Assembly: GCA_007449985.2 (NCBI GenBank) | Contig: VIIQ02000736.1 | Coordinates: 1 to 64,000, forward strand | From: Desmodesmus armatus | Taxonomy: Eukaryota; Chlorophyta; Chlorophyceae; Sphaeropleales; Scenedesmaceae | Length of the DNA: 64,000 nt | Reading direction: 5' to 3' | Shown here: one piece after another, positions 13,041 through 24,994 of the stretch | Layout: every line of letters begins with the position of its first letter | Numbering within the stretch: the stretch's first letter is position 1 | Notes under the pieces: model-generated | Seen by the model: the letters and a program-made list of their open reading frames with translations, nothing else | Databases searched by the model: none | Told to the model about the DNA's origin: nothing | Program-made: the position numbers and the translations under genes

Positions 13041-16000
13041 CTATGAGTGCATCGATGCAAAACTGGTCATCTGCTGCGGCTGCCTCTCCTTAGCTGCTGC
13101 CATAAGCCACTGGCTGGTGTACCACTCATATGTCGCACACATGTTCAGCACAGTGTCCACAGGAGTGCCCCCTAGGCTAGAGGGACCCAGGGAGGCGGTC
13201 GGTAGCAACAGCAGCGCGGGCACCTGCAGCCAATTGCAAGAGCATGATGTAACTTGTCAGATTATTGTTCAGCTTGGTTGATGCCTTACAAGTGCGTGGA
13301 GCAGCTGCGGCTACTGATGAGTAGTTGGATGCCATGCTAGTAGGCAACTGGTAAGGTGACAAACGTGCTGGCAGTGCTTTGCTACACGCCATCTCTTCAA
13401 CAGCAAAGTCATCCATCCAAAAAACCGAAGTCGAACATATAATTATAAGCATTGCGCCGACCCACCTGCTGCAAGAAGCTATCACTGACAACTCTATTTT
13501 CAAAATTTGAACCCGAACAACCACCAAACATACCCTCTCACCTTAGCAATAAGCTCCCCGGCACGAGCCATGCTACACCTCAGGGCTAAGCTGAGCTGCT
13601 TTGCCCTTGTGATGGTGACGTTGGGAGGGATGGCTGCAAATGCTGGGTGCTTCAGCAGCAGCTGGGCGGCTGCTGGTGATGGCACATCAAACAGGGCTGC
13701 CAAGGACTCGAGACGCGCCCTGCATTGGTGCAGTAAGGCCGCCAAAAAGCGGGACAGCAAGTGAGTGCAACACGCATCCCAATATTTTTACAACAAACCA
13801 CACATCGGCTAGCGCTGCCATTGACTCGAGACGTGCCCTGTGTGGTTGCAGCAACAAAGGGGACAAACAGCAGGGCAGCATTGGGGTGTGCCATGCACGC
13901 CAACAACAGAACTTGTACGACAGATCAGCTGGGGGCCATGCCCACAAAATGACGTGTACAGCTGTGTGAGGAGCACATCATGTGATAGCAAGACAAGGAT
14001 CATTGATGATGCAGAATGTATCGTGTCACCCAGCAAACGTTTCTTGGTGGTCAGGAGAGTGTCGCAAGTCAAAGGTACAGTGTCGGTGTCACTGAACTAC
14101 AGTACAGCTGACGATAAGTATTGCAGGAAGTCTCTTCCTGTCTAAGGCAAGGGTATCAGTTCTAAGGTAAGGGTATCTCAGTTCTAAGGTAAGGGTATCA
14201 GACGACTTCAAAGGTAAGGGTATCTCAGTTCTAAGGTAAGGGTATCAGACGACTTCAAACCACCTCACCTGAGTGTATTGGGTGACAGCTCCAACAGGCC
14301 TGGTTGTGCAGTCACCAACGCCGTCACAGCCTGCACAGCACAACACCCAGTTGCAGCACATGTCAGCAACAAACTCGTTGCGCACGGAGATCTGTGGGCA
14401 CGCGCGCGTGTGATCCACCCCCCCACCCCCCCAAATGCACACAATCCACTTCTGGAACCAGGTTCGGCCGTGCCTACCAGCTGTGGATAGCCCCCCCCCC
14501 CCCCCCACCACCACCACCACCACCACCACCCCCACCCCCACCCCCACCCCCACCCCCACCGCCACCGCCACACGGGTACAGGCACTAACACACCCACCCT
14601 CTCCCAACCAGCACAACAACCCACCACTGGGTCAAGGTTGAGTCGTGTTGACCAGCTGTCAGCAGCCCCATTGGGTCCAACCATGAACCCAATGCTCATG
14701 AGTGACCCCCCCCCAACACACCCCCAAAGACACACAGAACCCACCTCAGGGTTAACGTTGAGCCGGGCATACTTGCTGCTAGCAGGCATTGGGTCCACCA
14801 GCACACAAGCCTGTGCACGTGTGCGCCCCCCCCCCTCCAAACACACTACAACCCACCTCTGGGTCAAGGTTGAGTCGTGTTGACCAGCTGTCAGCAGCCC
14901 CGTTGGGCCCACCCATGAACCCTATGCTCATGAGTGACCCTGGGTCGTTCATCAGCAGTTCAGTCAGGTCCTCAGTCTGCTGCCCCATCTGGTCAGAAGC
15001 AGAGGCAAGGGCTGTCTGTAGCGCACTTGCTGGGATGACCAACAACACCTGGCCAAAAGCAGGAAAAAGCAGGCAGACGGACGTATGTGGCAGCATGTTG
15101 CATGCACCACCGCCAGTAATGTTTCAGGCAAGGCCAGAGTGCAGCGCGGTGGCAGGGCGACTGACAGCACCTGCGCAGGCGCAGTCACAAGTAAGTGAGG
15201 ACATGACATTCAGAGGCGGAGGCAAGGGCCATCTGTAGTGCACTGGGAGGGATAACCAACAGCACCTGCAAAATAGCGGACAACTGTATGCATGACAGGA
15301 TGTTGCAAGAGTAGCTCCCACCCCAAACCCGGTGCTGCAGTCAAGGCCAGATTGCAGCGCAGTAGGGATACAGCACCTGTGCAACATGCGCACCTGTGCA
15401 ACTTGCATGATGCGGGTGAGGGGACCAGGTCCAGATGCAGACGCAACCCCCGCAGCCCCTTGTTGCTCCCTGTCGCTTGCACTCACCGGTTGCTTCAGGA
15501 CTGCGTCCCGTGCCGCCTCGCTGCTACATGCCAGCACCACCGACAGCTGCTCCAGCCGTGCTTGTACAGAAGGTATGGTGATGTCATACAGCAGCTGGGG
15601 GCAGCGCACCAACAGAGCCAGGGCGTCCGAGGGGCTGGGGAGCTTTAAAGCTGCTGAAAGCACGTCTAAGGAGCCAAGGATGGCAGGAGGCTGCGGGAAA
15701 CACAGCATGTAGAGAGCAGAGAGTGTGGTTACCAACACGACGATGTAATTGTGATGAGCTGGTGCAGAGCAACCAAACAGGACACACCGCTTACAACCAT
15801 GACGGCATTCGACATACATGGTCAGAAAGCTCCCGTAGCCATACTTATACGTAAGCCATCACAAGCCTCGGGCTTGGTTGGCAGGGCTAAGGCCCCTAGC
15901 CTAGGGGCCAACAGCCCCACCCCAACATCAACAGAGACACCCCCACCCCCCACCCCCTGCTTACCTTGGCGATCAGCAGGGTGGGCTGTTGAGTGACCAG

Positions 16001-19000
16001 GTTGAGTGTCACTGGGTTGCACCTTGATATGACATCCCAACATACATTTGCAGCCCTGACATAGACACCGCCGACTGCCCGACCCGCTTGACCTTGCTTA
16101 CCTTGGCGATCAGCAGTGTGGGCTGTTGAGTGACCAAGTTGAGTGCATCACTCATTGACACCTCAAGGGATGACGCAACCTCCTCCAGGCCAGACAGCAC
16201 AACTGCACATACACAAGAGCACAGCAGAAGCAAAACACTGAGAAGCAATCAACACCACAGCGCGTTGCGAGTAACACAGATAGTCGTCAGATGGTTCTGC
16301 ACTGAGTGTGCACTGAAGAAATCAAAATGCACTTGGGCAGCCCCATGCAACTGCTTTCAAGATGACATCAGCATTGCAGTACCAGGCAACAAAATGCCAG
16401 ACAACTGTTGGTGCAGCAGTAAACATTTTGTGTGAGTTTTCACAGCAGCATACCTGCTGTATCAAGCGTTGCCAGTGATGGGTACTTGGCCACCAAATCC
16501 AACAGTGCCGCTGGTGACAGGCCGGACCTGGCAGCCAGATCAGCAACACTGCAGCAGCAGGAATGGCGGCAGCAACGGCAGCAGTGCGAACGGCGGCATA
16601 AGTGGCAGCAGCAAAGGCAGCAATGGTGGCAGCAGTGCAGCAGCAGCATTGGCGGCAGAAGTGGCAGCAGCAGCAATGGCAGCAGTGGAACGTCAGTAGT
16701 GTGGACGGCAGCAGAAGTGGCGATGGCAAGAGCAGTGGTGCCGGCAGCAATGACCAATCACAATAGTAAGCTGCTCAGCCGCAGCATCAGGGCAGGCAGG
16801 AGGAGGAAGGCCTTGCTGCGCACCCCATATTGACTTGATTAGCAACTGGAGATGTGCTTCCTGATATGCAAAAGTTGCGAAGTTGTTGAAGTTATGGCAC
16901 GGGACTATGAACACCAACAGAGGGATGACTACACCCTGGCACCCAGAAGCAAACCCCTTCACTTTTGAGCGCAGCTGGCGACCCACTCACTTGAGCCGCA
17001 GCCATTCTGTTTCACAGGCCAGCAGCACAGGCATGCGCTCCGCAAGCGTGGCAGCATCCGCACCCTGCTGCTGCTGCTGCTGCTCAAGGCCAAGAGCTCC
17101 AGCCAGGGCTGGCACATTGGTGCGCACATCACTACGGTTGACGACCCACAGCATTGGCTGGTGGCCAACCATCAACGCAGCCTGAAGTTCAATGGACAGC
17201 ATGCAGGTGGGGGAAAAAGACAGCATGCATTTGAGACAGATGCACGTGGAGGGAGTGAAGGACAGGAAAGCAGTCTGGGACCCGCCCGGGGGGAGGGGGG
17301 GGGGGGGGGGAGCTCAGCATGCAAGGCACCTGCAACCCACTTGGCAACCCACGCACGCACCCACGGACGCAAACAAGCACGCAACTCCGCGTTGTGGACC
17401 CACCTGTGCGCAGGTCACCCCCAGTGCATCTGACAGTGCATCAACCCTGCCCCGCACCACCCCAGGCATGTTTATGGATGCTGCATTGGTGCTTGCCCAT
17501 CACTTGACGACTGTACAGCTGCAGACTCAACGCCATGACACCACAAGGGCGGACACCCCCAAGTAAGCCCACACACTTGCTATCCTACTCATTGCATTTG
17601 ACCCACCTGTGCGCAGGTCACCCCCAGTGCATCTGACAGTGCCTCAACCCTGCCCCACACCACCCCAGATGGTGCCCATTCTGCACTGGTGCTTTCCCAT
17701 CACTTGACAACTGCTACAGAGACTGAATCAACGTAAAGGATCCCACAAGGACAGCTACAGCCCGCCCTCCACGAACAGGCCCAGACATGCACAATGCCAC
17801 TCATTGGTGTCACCCACCTGTGCGCAAGTCACCCCCAGAGCATCTGACAGCGCGTCCACCCTGTCCCTCACCACCCCAGGCATGTTGATAGACGCCAGGG
17901 CAGGCACTGCCATATACAGCCCAGCAGCAGCCGGCACATCGATGCCTAGTGCAGTGGCCACACTTGACACCTTGGCTGCGGCGGCCTCTGCTGAACGATT
18001 CCATAGCAGGGGAACCTGAAAGACCACCACCAGCAGCAGCAGCAGCAGCAGCAGCATAAGCAGCACCAGCGGCAGCAGCAGCAGCAGCAAGAGGAAGAGT
18101 TGTGAGGGTGCTGTCGTCCCCACGGGCGACCAAACCAAATTGTCATTGCAGCAAAATGTGGCGAGCCGATTGAACACGGCAAAAAGCTACCCGGCACACT
18201 GTTGTAGGCCATGCATAACGTCCTTGCCTGTACACCCAGAATACAACCATCCACTCCAGCCAGTGATGATGTGTGCATCCACATAGCAAGCCTGCCAGTA
18301 CAGTGGATGCAGCCGTACAGGGCTGCACTGTCTGCATTGGTGCAGGCCTGCACTGTCTGCATCCACGCAAGCGTGTAGAATAATGTCACCGTCACTGCTA
18401 CATGATTCAGGCCGAGATAACACAGAGTATCAATGCCTACCTTGCTGACCAGGCGTGCAGTAGCAATGAGGTCCAGTGACAGCGCTGCAGCAAGCTTCTC
18501 TAGCCGCTCACGAACCTGCGGCAACATGCACAACATGCAAACACATGTGCTTGTGGGCAAGGGTCACAGTACAGCATGGAACACAGCGGTTTGAGGATGG
18601 GGGGAGGGGGGGCTGTTCCAGGTGCTCACCCACTGCTGTAATTGACACTCTTGCGTTGAGCGCCCCCCCCCCCCCCACCCCCACCCCCCACCACGGGCTG
18701 CCGCCACGCACCTATGCTGCGGGTGTGTTGAGCCAATTGGGCACCCTGACCGCCAGTGCCCTCCCCCCTCCCTCATCCAGCCATACCCACCTCTGCTGCT
18801 GGTGTGTCCAGCAGTCCCGGCACCCTGACTGCTGGAGCTCCTTGCACCCCTCGTACACACACCTTCACTGCTGTTGTTACAACCCTAACACCACCTACAC
18901 GCTTCCTAACACCCCCCCTCCTGTGCCCCTAGCCACAAGTACACCCACCTCTGCTGCTGGTGTGTCCAGCAGTCCCGGCACCCTGACTGCTAGAGCTCCT

Positions 19001-19846
19001 TGCACCTCGTCAGGCAATTCAGGCAGAGCCTCAACCAGCGCCTGAAGCTGACTCATAGCATTCAACATCGCAGCATCTGCATATGCATGAATACACACGA
19101 GTTCATGAAATACACAGTCAGGCAGAAGAAGCAGGTGTGGCCAATTGCAGTAGATGCATGCGGGATAGGCACCAGGGGGTGGGTGGTGTGTGTGTGTGTG
19201 GGGGGGGGGGGCAGCTGAGCCAATTGGGAGGTATGCCATCTGGTAAATGCAGCGTGTCGTGGGTCAAGGGCCTCAACTAGCGCCTGAAGCTGACTCATTG
19301 CATTCAACATCGCAGCATCTGCACAGGGGGGGGGGGGGGGCAAACACAGGGTCAGAGGGGTGGGGGTGGGGGGTGGAGTGGGTTAGGGGAGGGGGGGAGC
19401 GTGCAATGATCCAACCAGCAGGCGCAACTTATATGGAAAGGATGAGGGTGCAGGGCCTCAACCAGTGCCTGAAGCTGACTCATAGCATTCAACATCGCAG
19501 CATCTGCACGCACAGAAGTGCAGTTACACAGAAGATGCAGATGTGAACACTTTTCCATGGCAAAAAGGGGGTGTAGCCTGCAAGACTACAAGGTGTGATG
19601 CACAGGCCTGACCCACCTTGGGCAGGCGTCCAAAGCTCACTGCTGCTCGGTGCTGCTGCCCAGGTGACCACACTGCTGAGCTGCCGCCGCCGCTGCTGCT
19701 GCTGCTGCTGTTGCTGCTGCTGCAATCCAGCGCCTGGGAGTGCAACGAGTGCAGCTGCTGGTGATGCACGCGCGCAAGCTGCTGCTGCTGCTGCAGGTGG
19801 TGTGGCTGGTGCATGCTGGTGTGACCTGGAAGGCCGGCTGGAGAGT

Positions 19847-19880
<34 letters not shown>

Positions 19881-19902
19881 GAAATCTGCTGATAGTCTGC
19901 AT
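13041..19902 (-). CDS. mTERF-like helical-repeat protein, 12 exons
   Basis: I built this gene from splice borders. Exons, in coding order: 19902-19617, 19076-18949, 18515-18441, 18015-17818, 17181-16991, 16548-16454, 16202-16102, 15690-15487, 15048-14857, 14330-14269, 13719-13542, 13223-13041. Every junction is GT..AG, every phase agrees, and the exons sum to 1893 bases (630 codons plus stop). The start at 19902 opens an Arg/Ser-rich N-terminus (MQTISRFHSSSS) that looks like an organelle transit peptide, followed by Ala- and Gln-rich tracts. After residue ~100 come helical repeats with the mTERF spacing: a helix, a short helix with P-x-L-L (VRCPQLLYD, VAKYPSLAT, VTAQPGLLE, LLKHPAFAA), then R-x-x-L-x-x-L. 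mTERF proteins bind nucleic acid in mitochondria or plastids and affect transcription, RNA processing or ribosome assembly; which applies here is unknown. It is divergent from the TspO gene. Its introns carry duplicated exon edges. Gene model quite sure; family assignment less so. Confidence 0.8.
13796..19503 (-). repeat. Duplicated exon edges in the introns of the mTERF-like gene
   Basis: Partial exon copies, each keeping its splice site, lie in the introns. Upstream copies (acceptor plus exon start): exon 11 at 13796-13831; exon 9 at 15110-15174, 15190-15268 and 15318-15382; exon 2 at ~19267-19318 and ~19455-19503. Downstream copies (exon end plus donor): exon 9 at ~14627-14710 and ~14745-14805; exon 7 at 15965-~16010; exon 4 at 17404-~17480 and 17607-~17680; exon 2 at ~18711-18765 and ~18785-18850. 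Only one copy of each set supports the full open frame. Confidence 0.85.
14142..14256. repeat. Intronic minisatellite with repeated donor-like cores
   Basis: Four to five units of a 25-40 base motif containing AAGGTAAGGGTATC, directly 3' (on the plus strand) of unique sequence and next to exon 10 of the mTERF-like gene. The motif resembles a 5' splice site, but on the plus strand, antisense to the gene, so a splicing role is unlikely. Confidence 0.8.
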
Positions 19903-20609
19903 CTCTGAGTGTGATATTTTCGCTGCTAAACTGCTGTCCAAACCTGCAGCGCAAGCAGCAGAGTTATCATTAGGGTGATACAGTTGTGGGAGGGCACGTG
20001 GTGAGTGGGTTGCAGCAGTACAACAGAGATGCTGACTTAGGCATGCATGCAGTCCTATAGTCATCTGAAAGGAGATCTACTGCTGCCAGATGCATGTTCC
20101 GGCGTACACTTTGTGTGGATGTGTGATCACGCACCGTTGCTGCTGTTGCTGCTGCTGACTGCTGACAGCTTACTGCTGCTGTGCTGGTTGTTCCTGGTGC
20201 TTGCAGGATGGTTGATGAGTCTGATTCCTGCTGCTCGAAATCTCTGAATGACTGCTTGAAACCACCAGCATGAGGCATTGGGCACAAACCACAGTCAACC
20301 CTGCCACACATGTGTGACCTTGTAGGGTTCATTTCCAGCGTCCTGCATGCACGTGTCAGCTGAAGTATGTCCTATATACATCTACATCCGCACCCTTCGC
20401 GACCCCAGATCGCCTTCAGTTTTGCAGTGTCTCCGTCTGTTGATCAGCGCCAAACACCATGGGAGCAGTTCTGTCTGTGGTGCGATCGCGGGCTTGTTTG
20501 AACAATCGTTGCTGCGCTTATATGCTGCGGTCCCTAACCGCAGGCTGACTGTGCATCTGGGCACACACTCGTCCAAGAGCTCATCGTCCCTTTTTTTCGC
20601 TCTTCGCAG
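19903..20609. promoter_or_regulatory. Intergenic region between divergent mTERF-like and TspO genes
   Basis: About 700 bases separate the two start codons, so both promoters and 5' UTRs must lie here unless a 5' UTR intron extends them. The sequence has CTG-rich stretches at 20130-20200 and a T-run with TTCGCAG just before the TspO ATG, which could be the 3' end of a 5' UTR intron. No TATA box is convincing. Co-regulation is an inference from the arrangement only. Confidence 0.5.
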
Positions 20610-23524
20610 ATGGGAGCTGTGGCTCTGCCTCTGGGCAGTGGCTTTGCAGTTGGCTTGATGACTCAGGGTGACATCAAGGGCTGGTGAGCACAGCACATGC
20701 GCGATCAGATCAGAGCAGTAGGATCTGTGCTGGAGGGGTCACTCCACCCTGTATACTCAACTGCAGCCTGGAACCAGCTGTCTGGTTTGCCTTAATTTTG
20801 GGATAATGCGTTCCTTATGCAGCACACACCCACTGTGTGCTGGATTACATGGCCTGCAGAGGAAACATCCTATCCAAGAGTTTCTACAGCAAAATCTCCC
20901 CACCACCCCTTCTTCCTACTTGCTAGCGCAAGCACGGGGTGCTAAGCCCTTTGTGACATACTGTAGCTTCCGTTTTGGCTGTTGCTTATGGTCGACTGAA
21001 TCATCAAAGGTCGGGATATGCTCTGGCCTGTGTGGGTGGTGTGACTTATTTCTCAAGATTTCAGCAGTGTGAGCAGTTGTCAACTGTCTGGCTGCTGCTG
21101 TTTGTCTGTTTGGTTGTGCAGGTACTCAGGCTTGAAGAAGCCAAGCTGGAACCCACCTGTGAGTCTTGTGGCCATCTGCAGCTAGGTTGCGCGGGGGGGG
21201 GGGGTCGCCAATGTCACTATGCATATCGCTGCTGCATGTCTTTTCGATGACACCATTCATTTACATGTCATTGACAGTCAGTAGCCCACCATGTGGAGCG
21301 GAGGAGTGTCAGTTGTATGCTGCACACGGGGGCGGGGGGGGGGGGGGGGGGGGGCAGCCAGCCATGGAGACCAGTCAGCGCTGCCAGTGTGTCAGGGTGG
21401 GAGCTGGAGACGTAGATCATTCAACGCCTTGTGCTGTTACCTGGCTCGAAGGAAACTGCAACTCGTCCACTGGCCCTGACATGCACACGGGCTGCTGCTG
21501 CTGCTGCTGCTGCTGCTGCCTTCAGAACTGGCTGTTTGGCCTGCTTGGTCTGTGCTGTACACCAGCATGGGTGTGGCCAGCTGGTTGTGCTAAAGTCAGG
21601 TGAGTCAGCTTGACAGTCGGGGTTTTGTTTTGTTGTGTATCAGGGTGTTGTGTTATTCTGTAGTATTGCAATATTCCCTCTTGAGCATGGGCGTGGCCAG
21701 CTGGTTTGTGCTCAAGTCAGGTGAGTCAGCTTGACAGTCAGGGTTTTGTCTTTTCAAATGGTGTTGGCATCTCGGTGTTGATCAGGGCTCATGATTTGGA
21801 GTTTAGGAGTCGGCATGCTGTACCTGCTCACATGCACTCCCTCGCTATATTTGCACCCCTGACACTTTGCCTTGGTTTCTGTGCCTCTGTTCCTGTGCCT
21901 TCCCCGGTGCAGGCAAGGGTGGGCGTGCGCTGCCCATCACGCTGTACCTGACCCAGCTGGGTCTCAACCTGGCCTGGACCCCACTCTTCTTCAAGAAGCA
22001 CTGGGCTGACGCAGCACTGGTGGACAGTGCAGGTGTGAGGGGGGGGGTGGGTAGTGGGGGGGGGGGTGTAGTGTGTGTGTGTGGGGGGGGGGACGGTTGT
22101 GTGTGCGGAGGGTGGGGGCAGGAGGGGAGGGTGCACTTGGTTGTGCACTTGGGTGTCGGACCCCCACTTTCCTTCAAGAAGCCATGGGCAGCCTGGGGGG
22201 GGGGGGGACCCAGCAGATATCATTGTGCAAGGGGCTGCTTGCGTGCTTGGTGTTGCCACTGCTGCCACCATCAACGTGACATTCAGTGTATCTGATGACT
22301 TATAAGCGTGCATGTGATTTTGCCGACGTTCTGAAGGCATGCAACTGACTTTGCGTTTTCCTGCACCCCCCCCCCCCCACCCCCACCCCGGTCGGCCTGC
22401 TTGGTGTTGCCACTGCTGCCACCATCAAAATGTGGGACAAGCTTGTGGGATCATCAATGTGGGATCAAATGTGGGACAAGCTTGTGACATGCAACTTCCT
22501 GGACCTGTCCTCCCCCGTGCTCCCCGGCCGCCACAGGGCTGCTGGGTGTTGGCACTGCTGCCACCATCCATGCCAAGTCCGCAACCGACCCCTCTGCCTC
22601 TGCCCCCCCCCCCTCCCCGCCATCTTACCCCTGTGCAGCGCTGCTTGGTGTTGCCACTGCTGCCACCATCAAGATGGCAGACATCCTGATGACATGCAAC
22701 TGACTTGCCCCCCCCCCCTCTTGCAGCGCTGCTGGGTGTAGCCACTGCTGCCACCTTAAAGATGGCATGCCAAGTCCTTCATCTTGCTTCAGACTTGGCA
22801 ACTGACCCATATCCCTCTCCCCTCTTTCTGCCCCTTCCTCCCACGCCTGCACCCCCCCCCCCACACACACACACAGCACTGGTTCGTGTTGCCACTGCTG
22901 CCACCATCAAAGCAGACATCCTGATGACATGCAACTGACTTGACCCCTTGTCCCCCACTCTCTGTTTTGTTTTTGTTTTTATCAGCGCTGCTGGGTGTTG
23001 CCACTGCTGCCACCATCAAGATGGCAGACAAGGCCAACCCCCAAGGTCACTTTTCCTCAACTGCCCCCCCCCCCCCCCCCCCCCCCCCGGGCCTTGCCCC
23101 CCCCCCCCCCCTTCCCTTTTGCAGCCCTGCTGGGTGTTGCCACTGCTGCCACCATCAAGATGGCAGACAAGGCCAACCCAAGGTCATCTGGCCCCTCATG
23201 GCCCCCTACCTCATGTGGGTCACATTTGCAACAGCACTGACAGGAGAGATCTGGCGCCTCAACCCTGACGTGAGTGGGGCTTGGTTGCCGGCGGGGCAAC
23301 AGGGGGGCAGGCGACATGTTCCTGGCCATTTGAATGTAAGAATGGCGGCTCAAGCTCAGAGGGGAAGGGTCCCAGGGAGGCGGTCAGAGGCGGTGGGTGC
23401 AGTTCTGATTGTGGCCAAGGGTGGGTGTTGATTGGAAGGGGACATGCGGTGGGACCTGTGTATGTGGGTAGACACAGGGTGTGTGTCCTGCATGAGCCAA
23501 GGGCCATGCGCTGCTGCTGACACC

Positions 23525-23577
<53 letters not shown>

Positions 23578-23652
23578 AGGAGACCCTGGTTGACTACCAC
23601 AAGGTGAAGAAGGATTTCAATAACGCCATGATGGCGCTCACTTTTATCACTA

Positions 23653-23725
<73 letters not shown>

Positions 23726-24860
23726 TGCTGCAGCTTCAAAATTCAGGAGATCCTGATCGACTACCACAAGGTGAAAACGGATGTGGACAACGCTATGCTG
23801 TCACTCACTGCTACTGCTGCTGCTGCTGCTGCTTGAATATATAGGAGACCCTGATTGACTACCACAAGGTGAAGAAGGATGTGAAGGAGGGTGCCAACAA
23901 GGCTGCCCAGCGTGCCAAGGACGACACTGCCAAGGTCAAGGCGGCAGCCAAGGAGACAGCAGCAGTGGCAGCAGAGAAGGCCAAGCAGACAGGTGGGTGG
24001 GGAGGGTGTGTGTGTGGGGGGGGGGGGGGGGGGGAGAGGTGTCCAGGGAAGGGGGGCCAAGGTCAAGGCGGCAGCCAAGGAGACAGCAGCAGTCGCAGCA
24101 GAGAAGGCCAAGCAGACAGGTGGGTAGTGATGCTCTGATAGCTATGTGGTGCGGCACAGCTAGCCAGGATGTGGCCAGGACCCGCACAGGTGCTGTTGCA
24201 GCGGTCAAGGCTCAAGGGGACTGTCTTGACTTGGGTCATAAGTGGTGAGCCGACCATGTTGATGTCTGTCTGGCTTTTTGTACTGTTTGTGCTGTATGTG
24301 GTGCCCTGCCCCCGGGGGCTGCTGCAGCAGCCAAGCCGAGGTCAGTGCCAAGGTGGCAGATGCTGCATCAGAGGTGGTTGATTCCTCTATGATTTGTCGC
24401 GTTTGCTCTCTCACACTTTTCTCTCCGTGGTCCCCCCCCCCCCCCCCCCCGCCCCCCCCGGGCACACACACAGGTGCTGCTGCAGCAGCCAAGGCCCAAG
24501 AGGTCAGTGCCAAGGTGGCAGATGCTACATCATAGATGGTTGACAAAGTCAAGGCTTCTCATGTAATTACTGTTACATGTCACGTCCCCCCCCCCCCTCC
24601 CCACAGGTGCTCTCGCAGCAGCCAAGGCCCAGGTTGGCGCCACAGGTCAATCAATTAACTGATCTATGACTCATGTTGTTTCCCCCCCCCCCCCCCCAGG
24701 TGCTGCTGCAGCAGCCAAGGCCCAGGAGGTCAGTGCCAAGGTTGCTGATGCTGCATCAGAGGTGGCCAAGAAGGCACAGCACGACGCAGCAGAGCTCACA
24801 AGCGTGGTCAAGGAGGGACTGGGGGGCAGCGAGGCTGGTGGGGCACCCATCTCTCAGTGA
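20610..24860 (+). CDS. TspO/MBR (translocator) family protein with LEA-like C-terminal tail, 7 exons
   Basis: Exons: 20610-20683, 21122-21158, 21526-21599, 21913-22032, 23125-23269, 23845-23992, 24700-24860. Diagnostic TspO motifs occur in family order: KGWYSGLKKPSWNPP across exons 1-2, NWLFG..WSVLYTSMGVASW in exon 3, TQLGLNLAWTPLFF in exon 4, and PYLMWVTFATALTGEIW ending in NPD in exon 5. TspO proteins are five-helix membrane proteins that bind porphyrins and other tetrapyrroles or sterols, in outer mitochondrial or secretory membranes. Residues ~151-253 form a charged Ala/Lys-rich tail (DYHKVKKDVKEGANKAAQ, AAAKETAAVAAEKAKQ) like LEA-type amphipathic helices, which typical TspO proteins of ~160-190 residues lack. 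Exon 3 is short by one base in GGCC..TGC and one in TGGTTG; exon 5 lacks one C in AACC..AAGG. With those three bases all phases agree (253 codons plus stop). I suspect consensus errors. Introns carry many exon-edge copies. Confidence 0.88.
21684..21720 (+). repeat. Duplicated end of TspO exon 3 with donor
   Basis: The last ~37 bases of exon 3 and the following GTGAGT are repeated 120 bases downstream. This copy encodes MGVASWFVLKS without the missing base seen in the exon itself, which supports the view that the gap in exon 3 is an error or recent mutation. Confidence 0.85.
22241..23050 (+). repeat. Seven extra copies of the TspO exon 5 acceptor and start
   Basis: Homology to the start of exon 5 (LLGVATAATIK) begins at about 22241, 22395, 22536, 22639, 22727, 22877 and 22986, upstream of the full exon at 23125. 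Most retain pyrimidine tract and CAG. Only the last continues into the membrane helix ending LNPD. Copies 4-7 also share an intron segment (CTGATGACATGCAACTGACT), so the unit is exon edge plus intron, 100-150 bases long, interrupted by C-runs. Confidence 0.9.
23520..23835 (+). repeat. (CTG)n tracts and two extra copies of the TspO exon 6 start
   Basis: Exon 6 begins ETLIDYHKVKKDV at 23845. Copies of its start lie at 23580 (ETLVDYHKVKKDF) and 23747 (EILIDYHKVKTDV), each after an AG and separated by (CTG)n runs of about 50-90 bases. Neither has a clear donor close by. Confidence 0.85.
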
Positions 24861-24992
24861 ACGGCTAAACCCCAAACCCTAAGCCCTGAGGTCACAGGGG
24901 GGGGGGTTGAGGGGGGGTCTTGAGGAGTGTTTGGGCAGGGTGGTCAAGGAGGGTCTGGGTGGCAGCAAGGCTGGTGCACCCACTCCTCAGTG
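24060..24992 (+). repeat. Duplicated edges of TspO exons 6 and 7
   Basis: 24060-24122 repeats the end of exon 6 with its GTGGGT donor. Copies of the exon 7 start lie near 24333, 24475 and 24607, the second ending in a TAG within 60 bases. After the stop codon, 24941-24992 repeats the last ~50 coding bases, including a stop (KEGLGGSKAGAP). The copies flank the real exons on the intron or 3' side, as elsewhere in the gene. Confidence 0.85.
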
Positions 24993-24994
24993 AG

